From: Kordiimonas gwangyangensis DSM 19435 = JCM 12864
GTDB taxonomy: Bacteria; Pseudomonadota; Alphaproteobacteria; Sphingomonadales; Kordiimonadaceae
Direction of reading: 5' to 3'
NCBI RefSeq assembly: GCF_000375545.1
Contig: NZ_AQXF01000003.1
Coordinates: 328,595-392,594, forward strand
Length of the DNA: 64,000 nucleotides
Positions 36,932-45,834 of this stretch are shown here, in pieces (position 1 is the stretch's first letter; every line of letters begins with the position of its first letter). Made by a program: the position numbers and the translations under genes. Under the pieces are notes generated by a model that had not been told where the DNA came from, made no database searches, and saw nothing but the letters and a program-made list of their open reading frames with translations.

Positions 36932-39064
36932 TTAAATTTGCCCGAGTGTGCGAATTTTCGCCTGCGGGTGAATTTCATTCTGGCTCATGACCACAGTCGC
37001 CGGGCGGAAACGCTCAATGATCGACCGCACATAGGGGCGCACGAGCGGGCTGGTGAGCAGCACCGGCTGTTCGCCGCGCTCCGCCTGCTGGTCGTAGATG
37101 ATGCGGACGGAGTTGATAAACTCCTGCAAGCGCGAGGGCGCCATCGCGAGCTGTTTTTCTTCGCCCTGGCCCACAAGGCTTTCCGCGAATGCCTGCTCCC
37201 ATTCCGGCGACAGGGTGATGAGCGGCACCAGCCCCTGCATGTTCGAGTAGGCCGAGCAAAGCTGGCGGCCAAGGCGCGTGCGCACATGTTCGGTGATCGA
37301 GACAATGTTCTGCGTGAAGCCCGTGGCCTCCGCCACACCTTCGAGGATGGTCGGCAGGTCGCGGATCGACACACGTTCGGACAGCAGTGCCTGCAGCACA
37401 CGCTGGATACCGGATGTGGTGATCTGGCTCGGTACAATGTCGGCCACCAGTTTCTGGTGATCGGACGGCAGGTCGTCCAGCAGCTTCTGCGTTTCCGCGT
37501 AGGACAATAGCTCAGCCATATTGTCCTTGATGACTTCCGTGAGGTGCGTGGTAATGACCGTTGCGGCGTCCACAACCGTATAACCACGGAAACTGGCTTC
37601 CTCACGCGCACCGGGGTCAACCCATGTGGCGGGCAGGCCGAAGGCCGGTTCGGTGGTGGCTTCACCCGGAATTTGTACCGGCTGGCCTTCAGGGTCCATG
37701 ACGAGCAACATACCGGGGCGGATATCGCCGCGACCCACCTCGGTCTCCTTGACGCGGAGCACATAGGTGTTGGCAGGGAGCTGCATATTATCAAGGATAC
37801 GCACCGACGGCATGACAAAGCCCATCTCGCTTGCGAGCTGGCGCCGGAGCGCCTTGATCTGGTCGGTCAGGCGGAAGCCGCTGTCGTCATTGATGAGCGT
37901 CAGGAGGCCATAGCCGAGTTCAAGCCTGAGCTGGTCAAGCGCGAGGGCCGAGCTGATCGGCTCTTCCGCAGGCACAGCCTTATGCTCGGCTTCCTTGGTG
38001 GCGATAACTTCGGCAGCTGCTTCTTTCTCCCGCTTGTTGCCGATGGCGTATGCCATATAAGCGAGCGTACCGCCAAAAAGCGCGAACGGAATGAAGGGGA
38101 TGCCGGGCATCAGGCCCATGCCGAAGAGCAGCGCGGAGGTTACGCCAAGCGCACGCGGATAACCGCTGAGCTGGCCGAACAGCGCCTGATCGGTACGGCC
38201 CGTAACGCCCGCTTTGGTCACAAGCATACCGGCGGCGGTCGACACAATCAGCGCCGGAATCTGGGAGACAAGGCCGTCACCCACCGTCAGGATGGTGTAT
38301 TGATTGAGCGCGTCCGAGAACGAAATATCGTTGATCACTACGCCAATGATGATGCCACCAATGATGTTGATGAGCGTGATGAGGATACCGGCGACGGCGT
38401 CCCCGCGTACAAATTTGGCCGCACCGTCCATGGAACCGAAGAAGGTGCTTTCGTCCTCAAGCTCCTTGCGGCGGACCTTGGCTTCGGCTTCGTCGATCAA
38501 GCCGGCCGACATGTCGGCGTCGATTGCCATCTGTTTACCGGGCATGGCGTCCAAGCTGAAGCGCGCCGCCACTTCGGCGATACGGCCGGAACCCTTGGTG
38601 ATCACCATGAAGTTCACGATAACGAGGATCGCGAACACGATGATACCGATCACGACCTGGCCGCCCATCAGGAATGCGCCAAAGGCTTCAATCACCGCGC
38701 CCGCGGCGTCCGTGCCGGTGTGCCCTTCCGATAGGATCAGCCGGGTTGACGCCATGTTGAGCGACAGCCTGAGCATGGTGGCGATCAGGAGAACGGTCGG
38801 GAAACTGCTGAATTGCAGCGGTTTGGTGATGAAGATACAGGTCATGAGCACCATCACCGAGAAGGTGATGGAAGCCGCCAGCATCACGTCCAGAAGCCAA
38901 CTGGGCATTGGCATGATAAGCATCATGATAATGCCCACCATACCAAGCGCGAAGGCTACGTCCGTGGAGCGAACGCCACTGAGGACGGCATTCAGGTTGA
39001 AGCCGCCCAGCGGGCCGCCGCCACCCCCATCCTGTGGGTTATTGCCTGAAGCTGTGTCGCTCAT
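36932..39064 (-). CDS. flhA: Flagellar export gate protein FlhA
   Basis: 710 residues. About eight N-terminal transmembrane helices (from MVGIIMMLIMPMPSWLLDVML) are followed by the FHIPEP signature region, with RIAEVAARFSLDAMPGKQMAIDADMSAGLID. The large cytoplasmic C-terminal domain (from about 370) ends RPATVVMSQNEIHPQAKI. FlhA forms the nonameric export gate that receives FliI/FliJ-delivered substrates. Confidence 0.96.
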   Translation of the reverse strand: MSDTASGNNPQDGGGGGPLGGFNLNAVLSGVRSTDVAFALGMVGIIMMLIMPMPSWLLDVMLAASITFSVMVLMTCIFITKPLQFSSFPTVLLIATMLRLSLNMASTRLILSEGHTGTDAAGAVIEAFGAFLMGGQVVIGIIVFAILVIVNFMVITKGSGRIAEVAARFSLDAMPGKQMAIDADMSAGLIDEAEAKVRRKELEDESTFFGSMDGAAKFVRGDAVAGILITLINIIGGIIIGVVINDISFSDALNQYTILTVGDGLVSQIPALIVSTAAGMLVTKAGVTGRTDQALFGQLSGYPRALGVTSALLFGMGLMPGIPFIPFALFGGTLAYMAYAIGNKREKEAAAEVIATKEAEHKAVPAEEPISSALALDQLRLELGYGLLTLINDDSGFRLTDQIKALRRQLASEMGFVMPSVRILDNMQLPANTYVLRVKETEVGRGDIRPGMLLVMDPEGQPVQIPGEATTEPAFGLPATWVDPGAREEASFRGYTVVDAATVITTHLTEVIKDNMAELLSYAETQKLLDDLPSDHQKLVADIVPSQITTSGIQRVLQALLSERVSIRDLPTILEGVAEATGFTQNIVSITEHVRTRLGRQLCSAYSNMQGLVPLITLSPEWEQAFAESLVGQGEEKQLAMAPSRLQEFINSVRIIYDQQAERGEQPVLLTSPLVRPYVRSIIERFRPATVVMSQNEIHPQAKIRTLGQI

Positions 39065-39099
39065 GCTTTTGGTCTTTTCACCATTGCGCCTCTATAGCC

Positions 39100-40491
39100 C
39101 TAAACCTGTGTGCCGGGTTGCGGGATGGAGACACCTTCGGTCTGGTACTGGTTCAGCTTGTTCCTGAGCGTACGTATAGAAATGCCAAGGATATTTGCCG
39201 CGTGTGTCCGGTTGCCAAGGCAGTGCTTGAGTGTGTCGATGATCAGCTCGCGCTCCACTTCCGCGACCGTCTTGCCGACAAGCGTTGCCGCACTGTCGTC
39301 ACCGTTCATGCCGTCCGCACCGTCGGCGCTCATGCCGCCTGTGGGCGCTGAAACGTTCGCCATGACGGGCGCGGCACCAAAGGTGATGTTGCCGCTTGCG
39401 TCCGGCAGCAGGATGGCGCCCGTGCCGATTTCATCACCGGTTGCGAGAAGGACCGCGCGGTGAATGGTGTTCTCGAGCTCACGCACGTTGCCCTGCCAGC
39501 GATGGGATTGCAGCATCTTGATCGCGTCTGGTGACAGCTTGCGCTCCTGCACATGGTTCACTTCGGCGTATTTCTTGGCGAAGTGCCCGGCAAGCGCTTC
39601 AATGTCTGACGGACGTTCACGCAAGGACGGCACACGTAGGTTCACCACGTTCAGGCGGAAGAAAAGGTCTTCGCGGAAATTGCCTTCCTTGACCGCTTCC
39701 TGCAGGTTGCGGTTCGAGGTGGCGATGATGCGGATATTCACATCAACTGGCTTCGCACCGCCCACACGGTCGATCTGGCGTTCCTGAATGGCGCGCAGAA
39801 GCTTGGCTTGCAGGCGCACGTCCATCTCGGAAATCTCGTCAAGGAGCAGGGTGCCGCCATCGGCTTCTTCGAACTTACCAATCCGGCGTGCGACAGCGCC
39901 GGTGAAGGCGCCTTTTTCGTGGCCGAAAAGCTCGGATTCCAGAAGGTTTTCAGGGATGGCGGCGCAGTTTACTGCGACAAACGGCTTGTTCGCGCGGCGG
40001 CTTTTCTGGTGCACAAAGCGCGCCATGACTTCCTTACCCGTACCGCTTTCACCGGTGATCAGGATGCTGGCCTCGCTCGGCGCAACCTGTTCCGCAAGCG
40101 CGGCGACATTTTTCATGATCGGGTCGCGGTAGATGAAAGCCTGACTATCTTCTGTGACGGCCTCAAGCACCGCTGCGATCAGCTCAGCGTCCGGGGGCAG
40201 GGGAATATATTCCTTGGCGCCGCCACGGATGGCTGCCGCCGCAATCTTGGGGTCCGTGCCAATGCCACATGCCACCACCGGGATTGAGAAGTGCTCAGCT
40301 CGCAGTTTGGGGATAAGGCCCGGAATGTCGAGCGATACCTCAACCATCAGCAGGTCTGCGCCGCGTGTGCGCAGGGTGCCAAGGGCGGTATCAATATCCG
40401 GGGCATGTGTCACTTTCGCGCCGCGCTCGATCGCGATCTGGCTGGCTGCGCCCAGTTGCCCGTTCAAGGTGCCCACAATGAGTAGTCTCAT
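39100..40491 (-). CDS. flbD: Sigma-54 activator FlbD with degenerate receiver
   Basis: 463 residues. The N-terminal receiver-like domain (1-115) lacks the acidic pair and has E51 at the phospho-acceptor place (LLMVEVSLDIPG). The AAA+ domain has Walker A GESGTGKE, the sigma-54 contact loop GAFTGA, DGGTLLLDEISEM and the NVVNLRVPSLRERP region. The C-terminal Fis-type HTH is HAANILGISIRTLRNKLNQYQ. In Caulobacter FlbD activates late flagellar promoters and represses fliF, with FliX as a co-regulator. It sits between motA and flhA in the flagellar operon. Confidence 0.92.
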   Translation of the reverse strand: MRLLIVGTLNGQLGAASQIAIERGAKVTHAPDIDTALGTLRTRGADLLMVEVSLDIPGLIPKLRAEHFSIPVVACGIGTDPKIAAAAIRGGAKEYIPLPPDAELIAAVLEAVTEDSQAFIYRDPIMKNVAALAEQVAPSEASILITGESGTGKEVMARFVHQKSRRANKPFVAVNCAAIPENLLESELFGHEKGAFTGAVARRIGKFEEADGGTLLLDEISEMDVRLQAKLLRAIQERQIDRVGGAKPVDVNIRIIATSNRNLQEAVKEGNFREDLFFRLNVVNLRVPSLRERPSDIEALAGHFAKKYAEVNHVQERKLSPDAIKMLQSHRWQGNVRELENTIHRAVLLATGDEIGTGAILLPDASGNITFGAAPVMANVSAPTGGMSADGADGMNGDDSAATLVGKTVAEVERELIIDTLKHCLGNRTHAANILGISIRTLRNKLNQYQTEGVSIPQPGTQV

Positions 40492-40547
40492 TTATCGTCT
40501 CCGTACCATGGCCGCCTGCCTGTGGCAGCCCATGTGCGATTATCCGC

Positions 40548-41312
40548 CTATTTGAAAAACGTAACCCGTTTAGCCGGCGGCAGAATTGTGTTCAGAAGCA
40601 TTTCAAGCCTGCGCGGGTTCTCTTTGCGCCGGATCGAGGTTGCCCCCATGGAATAAAGATTGTTCACCAATTGCTCTTCGTCGGTGCAGTGCTCGGTCTT
40701 CGCGGCAAGCGGAATGAACACGAGGTGCGCAAGCACAGCGCCGTAGAATGTCGTCAAAAGCGCAACCGCCATCGCCGGGCCGATTTCAGCCGGGTTGTCG
40801 AGGTTGCCAAGCATGCGCACAAGGCCGATCAGCGTACCGATAAGGCCCATGGCTGGTGCCACGTCACCGGCGCGGCGCAGGAAGTCCACAGCGCGCATGT
40901 GTCGGGCAGAGGCCGTGCTGGCCTCGCGGCGCAGGATCTGCTCAATTTCGTCCGGCTCTGCCGCGTCTACCACAAGCTGGATGGCCTGATGCAGGAACGG
41001 CGTGTCCTTGAGGCGCGGCAAAAGCTTTTCCAGCATCAGCACGTCATTGTGCTTGCGGCTTTCCACGGCGATTTTCAGCACCTTCACGGCTTCCTCCGCC
41101 GGGTCACGCTGACCGTGGCGCAGCAGTTGCCAGATGTTCACCGGCAGGGTGATCATTTCCTGCATGCGGAAGCTGATGGCGGTCACGGCAAAGGTGCCCA
41201 GTACCACAATCAGCACGCCCTGCAGGTTGATGAAAGCCAGCGGTGAGCCGCCAAGCCATATGGCACCACCCACCAGCAAAAAGGCTGTCAGCATGCCGAA
41301 AATCGTGCTCAT
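40548..41312 (-). CDS. motA: Flagellar motor stator MotA-like protein
   Basis: 254 residues with four hydrophobic segments. MotA/PomA pattern: INLQGVLIVVLGTFAVTAISF, the cytoplasmic loop with PFLHQAIQLVVDAAEPDEIE, and the pore helices APAMGLIGTLIGLVRMLGNL and AVALLTTFYGAVLAHLVFIPLA. It conducts ions for rotation together with MotB. No motB lies next to it here, so the partner must be elsewhere. Confidence 0.88.
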   Translation of the reverse strand: MSTIFGMLTAFLLVGGAIWLGGSPLAFINLQGVLIVVLGTFAVTAISFRMQEMITLPVNIWQLLRHGQRDPAEEAVKVLKIAVESRKHNDVLMLEKLLPRLKDTPFLHQAIQLVVDAAEPDEIEQILRREASTASARHMRAVDFLRRAGDVAPAMGLIGTLIGLVRMLGNLDNPAEIGPAMAVALLTTFYGAVLAHLVFIPLAAKTEHCTDEEQLVNNLYSMGATSIRRKENPRRLEMLLNTILPPAKRVTFFK

Positions 41313-41343
41313 TGCGCGTTCGCCCCCTTATTCCTGATGCCGT

Positions 41344-41697
41344 CTAAACAACGCCGCCATCAAGTTTGATGATCTCGGTCATGGTAACGCCCAAATGGTC
41401 CTCAACCAGAACCACTTCTCCCCGGGCAACCAGCCGGTTATTCACATAAATATCGATGGCTTCACCCACTTTGCGGTCAAGCTCGATCACGGCACCAGGC
41501 GCAAGCTTGAGAAGCTGGCTTACCTCGAGCGTCGACTTGCCCAGTACCGCTTGCACACGCACGGGTACGTCGAACACCGGTTCGAGTTCCTGTGCGGAGC
41601 GGACCTGCCCGTCTTCCTTCGGCGCAAGATCTGGTGACTTGCTGCTGCCGTCTGACAGGTTTTGCAGGCCTACGTCATTGTCCTGGTCGTTTGCCAT
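41344..41697 (-). CDS. fliN: Flagellar motor switch protein FliN
   Basis: 117 residues. A charged, disordered N-terminal third is followed by the SpoA/FliN domain: PVRVQAVLGKSTLEVSQLLKL, GAVIELDRKVGEAIDIYVN and VARGEVVLVEDHLGVTMTEI. FliN builds the lower C-ring with FliM and binds FliH. It lies between fliH and motA. Confidence 0.93.
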   Translation of the reverse strand: MANDQDNDVGLQNLSDGSSKSPDLAPKEDGQVRSAQELEPVFDVPVRVQAVLGKSTLEVSQLLKLAPGAVIELDRKVGEAIDIYVNNRLVARGEVVLVEDHLGVTMTEIIKLDGGVV

Positions 41698-41712
41698 TCA
41701 GTTTGTTCCTCT

Positions 41713-42363
41713 CTAACCCTGAGCATCTTCTTGTTTTGCAGCCGGCGCCGGTACATCTTCCGGCATCACGAAGCGCTGCACTGCATTTTCAATTTGCGCG
41801 ACGGTCATGTCGTGCCGCCGCTCGGTCCCGCCATCCGGCCATTCGACCCGGCAGTCTTGATCACCAAAGGATGGTTCGCCCACCAGCACGATGTCACCCG
41901 GGAAGCCGGTCGCCTGTTTGAGGTCCTCAATGCGGTCGTTGACAGCGTCCACAAGTTGTTCCGAGACCCGCACCACAAGCCGGGGTTCCTTGATCATGGT
42001 GGCGAGGCAATCTTCAATCAGCGCTTCCACTTCCGCGAGCGGATGCGCGCGCAGAAGCGCCGGCGCAAGCTTCGAGGAAATCGCATAAGCCAGATGCACC
42101 ATTTCCTGTTTCAGGCTGGCTTCAAGCTGCGCGCGCTGCGAGAAAAGGCCATGGGCTGCCTGTTCGATCTGCGCGAGCAGGCCCTTGGTCGCATTCTCGA
42201 TTTCGGACAGCGCCTGACGGCGGCCATCTTCAAGGCCTTGATGGTATGCGTCATTCTTGATGCGGTCAGCATCGGCGCGCACACGTTCAAGTTCCTCATC
42301 GAAGCGGCTTTTGGCACCGCCATCGAAGGCCTGATCAAATCGGTATTTAACTGGCTCAGCCAT
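41713..42363 (-). CDS. fliH: Flagellar assembly protein FliH
   Basis: 216 residues. It starts MAEPVKYRFDQAFDGG and has a long helical/coiled-coil middle (ADRIKNDAYHQGLEDGRRQALSEIE). The C-terminal domain of the V-type ATPase E-subunit class shows AYAISSKLAPALL and PRLVVRVSEQL. FliH regulates FliI and tethers it to FliN. The order fliG-fliH-fliN supports the call. Confidence 0.85.
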   Translation of the reverse strand: MAEPVKYRFDQAFDGGAKSRFDEELERVRADADRIKNDAYHQGLEDGRRQALSEIENATKGLLAQIEQAAHGLFSQRAQLEASLKQEMVHLAYAISSKLAPALLRAHPLAEVEALIEDCLATMIKEPRLVVRVSEQLVDAVNDRIEDLKQATGFPGDIVLVGEPSFGDQDCRVEWPDGGTERRHDMTVAQIENAVQRFVMPEDVPAPAAKQEDAQG

Positions 42364-42378
42364 TTAAACGTCCCGTTC

Positions 42379-43386
42379 CTAGTAAATAAGCTCGTCTTCG
42401 CCCTTGTTGTCGGAGAGCAGGATTTCGCCAGCTTCCGCAAGGTCTTTCGCTTTGTTCACCATTTCCATCTGGGCCTCGTCCACGTCGCGCAGGCGTACGG
42501 GGCCCATGGCTTCCATGTCTTCGCGCAGGATTTTGGCCGCGCGTTCGGACATGTTGGAGAAGAAGAGGTCGCGCAAAGTATCGGACGCCCCCTTCATTGC
42601 CAGTGCCAGCTTGTCCTTGTCCACGTTCCGGAGCAGCGTCTGAACGCCGGACGGATCAAGGTTCGCCAGATCCTCGAAGGTGAACATGAGCGCACGGATA
42701 CGTTCCGCGCTGTCACGGTTGCGGTCTTCAAGGGCGGCAAGGAAGCGGCTTTCGGCCGACCGGTCGAGATAGTTGAAAATCTCGGCGATCGTTTCGTGGC
42801 TGTCACGGCGGCTGGTGCGCGCGAGGTTGTTCATGAACTCAACCCGCAGCGTTTGCTCAACCTTGTCGAGGATGTCTTTCTGCACCGCTTCCATCCGGAG
42901 CATGCGCATGATGACTTCCATCGAGAAATCCTCAGGCAGTACCGAAAGCACACGCGCGGCGTGCTCGGCCTTGATTTTCTGCAGCACCACGGCAACGGTC
43001 TGCGGGTATTCGTTCTTCAGGTAGCTCGCGAGCACCACTTCGTTCACGTTGCCCAGCTTGTCCCACATGGTGCGCCCCGCGGGCCCGCGGATCTCGTCCA
43101 TGATCTGCTGTACACGGTCGCCGGGCAGCATTTTCTTGAGCAGGCGTTCGGTGCTTTCAAACGAACCATTGAGATTGCCCACGGTCGAAACCTTTGAGGC
43201 AAATTCAACAAACAGGTCTTCCACGTCCTTCGCGGTAACCGAGCCAAGCATGGACATGTGTGAGGAGAGTTCCTTGATCTCATCCTCAGACAGGTTCTCC
43301 CAGATCGCGCGACCATGTTCTTCGCCGATAGCAAGCATGAAGGCTGCTGCCTTCTGCGATCCGGACATTTTGGTGATATCTGCCAC
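42379..43386 (-). CDS. fliG: Flagellar motor switch protein FliG
   Basis: 335 residues with the three FliG armadillo-like domains. [31 protein letters not shown] is at the N-terminus, the [13 protein letters not shown] region in the middle domain, and [32 protein letters not shown] plus [27 protein letters not shown] in the torque-generating C-terminal domain. FliG couples the stator to the FliF ring. Confidence 0.95.
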   Translation of the reverse strand: MADITKMSGSQKAAAFMLAIGEEHGRAIWENLSEDEIKELSSHMSMLGSVTAKDVEDLFVEFASKVSTVGNLNGSFESTERLLKKMLPGDRVQQIMDEIRGPAGRTMWDKLGNVNEVVLASYLKNEYPQTVAVVLQKIKAEHAARVLSVLPEDFSMEVIMRMLRMEAVQKDILDKVEQTLRVEFMNNLARTSRRDSHETIAEIFNYLDRSAESRFLAALEDRNRDSAERIRALMFTFEDLANLDPSGVQTLLRNVDKDKLALAMKGASDTLRDLFFSNMSERAAKILREDMEAMGPVRLRDVDEAQMEMVNKAKDLAEAGEILLSDNKGEDELIY

Positions 43387-43431
43387 TTCGTTACCCTTGG
43401 TTCATTATACTGTTTGGCGGCCTAGGCGCGA

Positions 43432-45204
43432 TTAGTCGGCGTAAAGCCAGGTGCGAACAATCGCAACCGACTCATCCGGATTGGCGCGGATGATGTCCGC
43501 CACTTTCTTGATCGCACTTTCCTGAATACGGCCTTCAACCTGCGCGACGTCGATCTTGGCGTCCGTGCGCATGGTATCGGATGACAGTTGGCCGCTTTCG
43601 CGTGCCAGACGGATGGCAAGTGCCGCGTCCTCGTTGCCGGAGGCTGCAAGCGCCATCAGTTCAGGGGTGATGCCGTTGCCGGTCACGGGGCCCGCAATCG
43701 CCGGCGTTTCGCGGGTGCGGTCCTCAATCTGGCTTGGGTCTGGCGGCGGCGGTGCATCGGGGATCGCCTCGATGATGCGCATGACAAGCGGGCGCACCAC
43801 AAGGAGGATCAGAAGGATGATCACCACAAAGATGCCGCCCTCGGTCACAATCTCAATAAGGTCGTTTTTATTGAGGCCAAAGAAGCTGAAGGCCGCTTCA
43901 CTGGCTTCAAACGGTGCGGGGTCGACAAACCGCATGCTTGCGACAGTCACGAGGTCACCGCGGTCCTCGTTGTAAGGAATGGCGGTCAGCACAAGGTTGC
44001 GTAGCTGTTCGATCTCGTCGTCGCCGCGTTCGGCATAGTTTGTGGTATTGCCTTCCGCGTCCAGCGTGCGTTCGCCGTCCACCAGAACCGCGACACGAAT
44101 TTGCGTCAGTGTACCCGGTTCGCGCACGGTCACCGTTTCGGTCTTCGAGTTCTCGAAGTTCGTGGTTTCCTGCGTTTTTGATGACGTGCTCGACGGATTC
44201 GGGTTCATGCCCTGCGCATCTGGCAGGTTGTTCGCCATGGTGACCTGGCCGCCAACCTGATCGCTGTCTTCGCTTTCTTCCTCAATCACGTTGGATGAGA
44301 GCACGACCTGTGTATCCGGGTCATAGGTGACCTGGCTTGTGGTCGTGCGGCTGTTGTCCATCGTAACGGCGACTTCCGCGCGCACACGGCCTTCGCCCAC
44401 ACGGCGGGCCAGAAGCTGTTCAATCTTGTCGCGGTAGAGGCGTTCCTTGGCGAGGCGTGCTTCCTCCATATTGGAGAAGCCGCCAAGCTGGCCGCGTTCG
44501 GCTGCGCCGTCAGTGAGCAGGCGACCGGTGGTATCTGAAATGGTGACACGTTCCGGCGACAGGCCGGGCACCGCTGTCGCAACCAGCGACTGGATGGCCT
44601 GCGCTTCGCGGCGCGTGAGACCGGCACCATTGGTGCGGATCAAGATGGACGCCGACGGCTCGGACGCTTCACGCTGGAAGGGCCGCCGCTCAGGCATCAC
44701 AATATGGACGCGGGCTTCAGAAACGCTCGAGAGCGATTTGATGGTGCGGGCCACTTCCCCCTCGACCGCGCGAACATAGTTCACGTTAAGCTCAAAGCTC
44801 GTGCGGCCAAAGCCGCTGTCCTGGTCGAAGATTTCCTTGCCGACAATGCTGCCTGTCAGGCCTTCACCGGCGAGGGTGAGGCGCAGACGGTCAACCTGAT
44901 CCCGCGGGACACGCAGGATGCGGCCACCGGCATCGGTTTCATAGGGGATCTGTTCGCTTTCCAGACGCTCGACAATCGTTGCGGCATTCGCCGGGTCGAG
45001 ATCAGAATAAAGCGTTGTCATCGGGGAGGTCTGCCACCGCCCGATGATCAGCATGAAGAAGCCGATAAGGCCAAAGCCCACAGCTGCTAGAAGGACAAGC
45101 CGACCTGTGCCGAGATTCCTTAAAAACTGGAGAAAACCGTTCAACACCCACCTCGGAAATTGTGCACCCGCATTGCGTCCCCCATCCGTGCCAGATCGGG
45201 ACAT
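43432..45204 (-). CDS. fliF: Flagellar MS-ring protein FliF
   Basis: 590 residues. The first transmembrane helix is near 36-58 (LVLLAAVGFGLIGFFMLII). Ring-building motifs follow (LYSDLDPANAATIVERLE; ALEGELARTI-type EGEVARTIKSLSSVSEARVHIVMP), and the second helix is near 460 (GIFVVIILLILLVVRPLVM). The acidic C-terminal tail ends SVAIVRTWLYAD and binds FliG. It is the first gene of the long flagellar operon, with CtrA-like and inverted-repeat sites just upstream. Confidence 0.95.
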   Translation of the reverse strand: MSRSGTDGGRNAGAQFPRWVLNGFLQFLRNLGTGRLVLLAAVGFGLIGFFMLIIGRWQTSPMTTLYSDLDPANAATIVERLESEQIPYETDAGGRILRVPRDQVDRLRLTLAGEGLTGSIVGKEIFDQDSGFGRTSFELNVNYVRAVEGEVARTIKSLSSVSEARVHIVMPERRPFQREASEPSASILIRTNGAGLTRREAQAIQSLVATAVPGLSPERVTISDTTGRLLTDGAAERGQLGGFSNMEEARLAKERLYRDKIEQLLARRVGEGRVRAEVAVTMDNSRTTTSQVTYDPDTQVVLSSNVIEEESEDSDQVGGQVTMANNLPDAQGMNPNPSSTSSKTQETTNFENSKTETVTVREPGTLTQIRVAVLVDGERTLDAEGNTTNYAERGDDEIEQLRNLVLTAIPYNEDRGDLVTVASMRFVDPAPFEASEAAFSFFGLNKNDLIEIVTEGGIFVVIILLILLVVRPLVMRIIEAIPDAPPPPDPSQIEDRTRETPAIAGPVTGNGITPELMALAASGNEDAALAIRLARESGQLSSDTMRTDAKIDVAQVEGRIQESAIKKVADIIRANPDESVAIVRTWLYAD

Positions 45205-45227
45205 GGCCCCAACTTACGCTGTCACGG

Positions 45228-45242
45228 TAAACAGATAGTTAA
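45228..45242 (-). promoter_or_regulatory. Near-consensus CtrA box upstream of fliF
   Basis: Read on the minus strand, TTAA-CTATCTG-TTTA has the CtrA spacing (N7) with one mismatch in the second half-site. It ends about 24 bases before the fliF start. In other alphaproteobacteria the fliF operon is a CtrA target. Confidence 0.5.
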
Positions 45243-45245
45243 ATC

Positions 45246-45262
45246 TAGGCAAATTTTGCCTA
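45246..45262. promoter_or_regulatory. Perfect inverted repeat upstream of fliF
   Basis: TAGGCAAA and TTTGCCTA flank a single T. The repeat lies about 42 bases before the fliF start and next to the CtrA-like box. GGCAAA...TTTGCC recalls the GC-flanked core of FlbD ftr elements, where Caulobacter FlbD represses fliF, but this link is inference. Confidence 0.5.
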
Positions 45263-45373
45263 TAAATGTAAAGGAAAATATTCGGGAATTATTGCGATGC
45301 GGTGAAAGCGCCCGCGCAGGCGTTGTGCCGGGGGCACGGTGGAGCCTGTTTCAGCCCCGGTATCCGCCCGTGA

Positions 45374-45655
45374 TCAGGCGGATTTGGCGTTGCGGTATTT
45401 CTGGAGGCGCGTGGTGCGTAGGCCGGCGAGACCATTTTCATTGATGGACTTCTGCCAGGACAGAAACTCTTCCACCGAGAGCGAATAACGCTTGCAGGCA
45501 TCCTCAAGGCTGAGGAGGCCCCCTTGCACAGCAGCGACAACTTCCGCCTTGCGCCGGATGACCCAACGCTGCGTATTGACGCTTGGCAAATCGTCGAGCG
45601 TGAGCGGTTTGCCTGTCGGCCCGACAATCATTGTTTTCATATCTTCACGTGCCAT
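45374..45655 (-). CDS. sciP: CtrA-inhibitory protein SciP (DUF1153)
   Basis: About 93 residues. The DUF1153/SciP core is clear: IVGPTGKPLTLDDLP, QRWVIRRKAEVVAAVQGGLLSLEDACKRYSLSVEEFLSWQ (helix-turn-helix) and a basic end GLRTTRLQKYR. In Caulobacter SciP binds DNA and/or CtrA to lower transcription of CtrA targets during swarmer phase. Starts at 45697 (GTG), 45664, 45655 and 45640 are all in frame; 45655 is a compromise. A perfect CtrA box lies upstream, implying a CtrA-SciP feedback loop. Confidence 0.85.
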   Translation of the reverse strand: MAREDMKTMIVGPTGKPLTLDDLPSVNTQRWVIRRKAEVVAAVQGGLLSLEDACKRYSLSVEEFLSWQKSINENGLAGLRTTRLQKYRNAKSA

Positions 45656-45728
45656 CAACTTCATACCCTTTTTCTCGGCAGGGTGAAGTTTAGGCACACG
45701 GCGTTTAAAAAATGCCTAACCCTCAAGG

Positions 45729-45743
45729 TTAAATTCGCATTAA
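45729..45743. promoter_or_regulatory. Perfect CtrA box (TTAA-N7-TTAA) upstream of sciP
   Basis: TTAA (45729-45732), seven bases, TTAA (45740-45743). It exactly fits the CtrA full-site consensus and lies 74-89 bases before the chosen sciP start, downstream of the flgE terminator hairpin. Confidence 0.75.
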
Positions 45744-45766
45744 TTTTTTGCCGCTTCCAAACAAGT

Positions 45767-45792
45767 CCGGGTGGCCCATATGGACCACCCGG
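45767..45792 (-). terminator. Likely terminator after flgE
   Basis: CCGGGTGG (45767-45774) and CCACCCGG (45785-45792) form a strong stem, extendable inward with one mismatch. A modest T-containing tail (CTTGTTT on the minus strand) follows. It lies 42 bases after the flgE stop and isolates sciP from the fliK-flgD-flgE transcript. Confidence 0.55.
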
Positions 45793-45834
45793 CTCGCGCA
45801 AAAGAGATATCAGCCAGTGATTAGCTGGACGATA

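Noticed and set aside
41662-43197. 511-codon plus-strand frame opposite fliH and fliG
   Set aside because: Shadow of two well-supported flagellar genes in the opposite direction.
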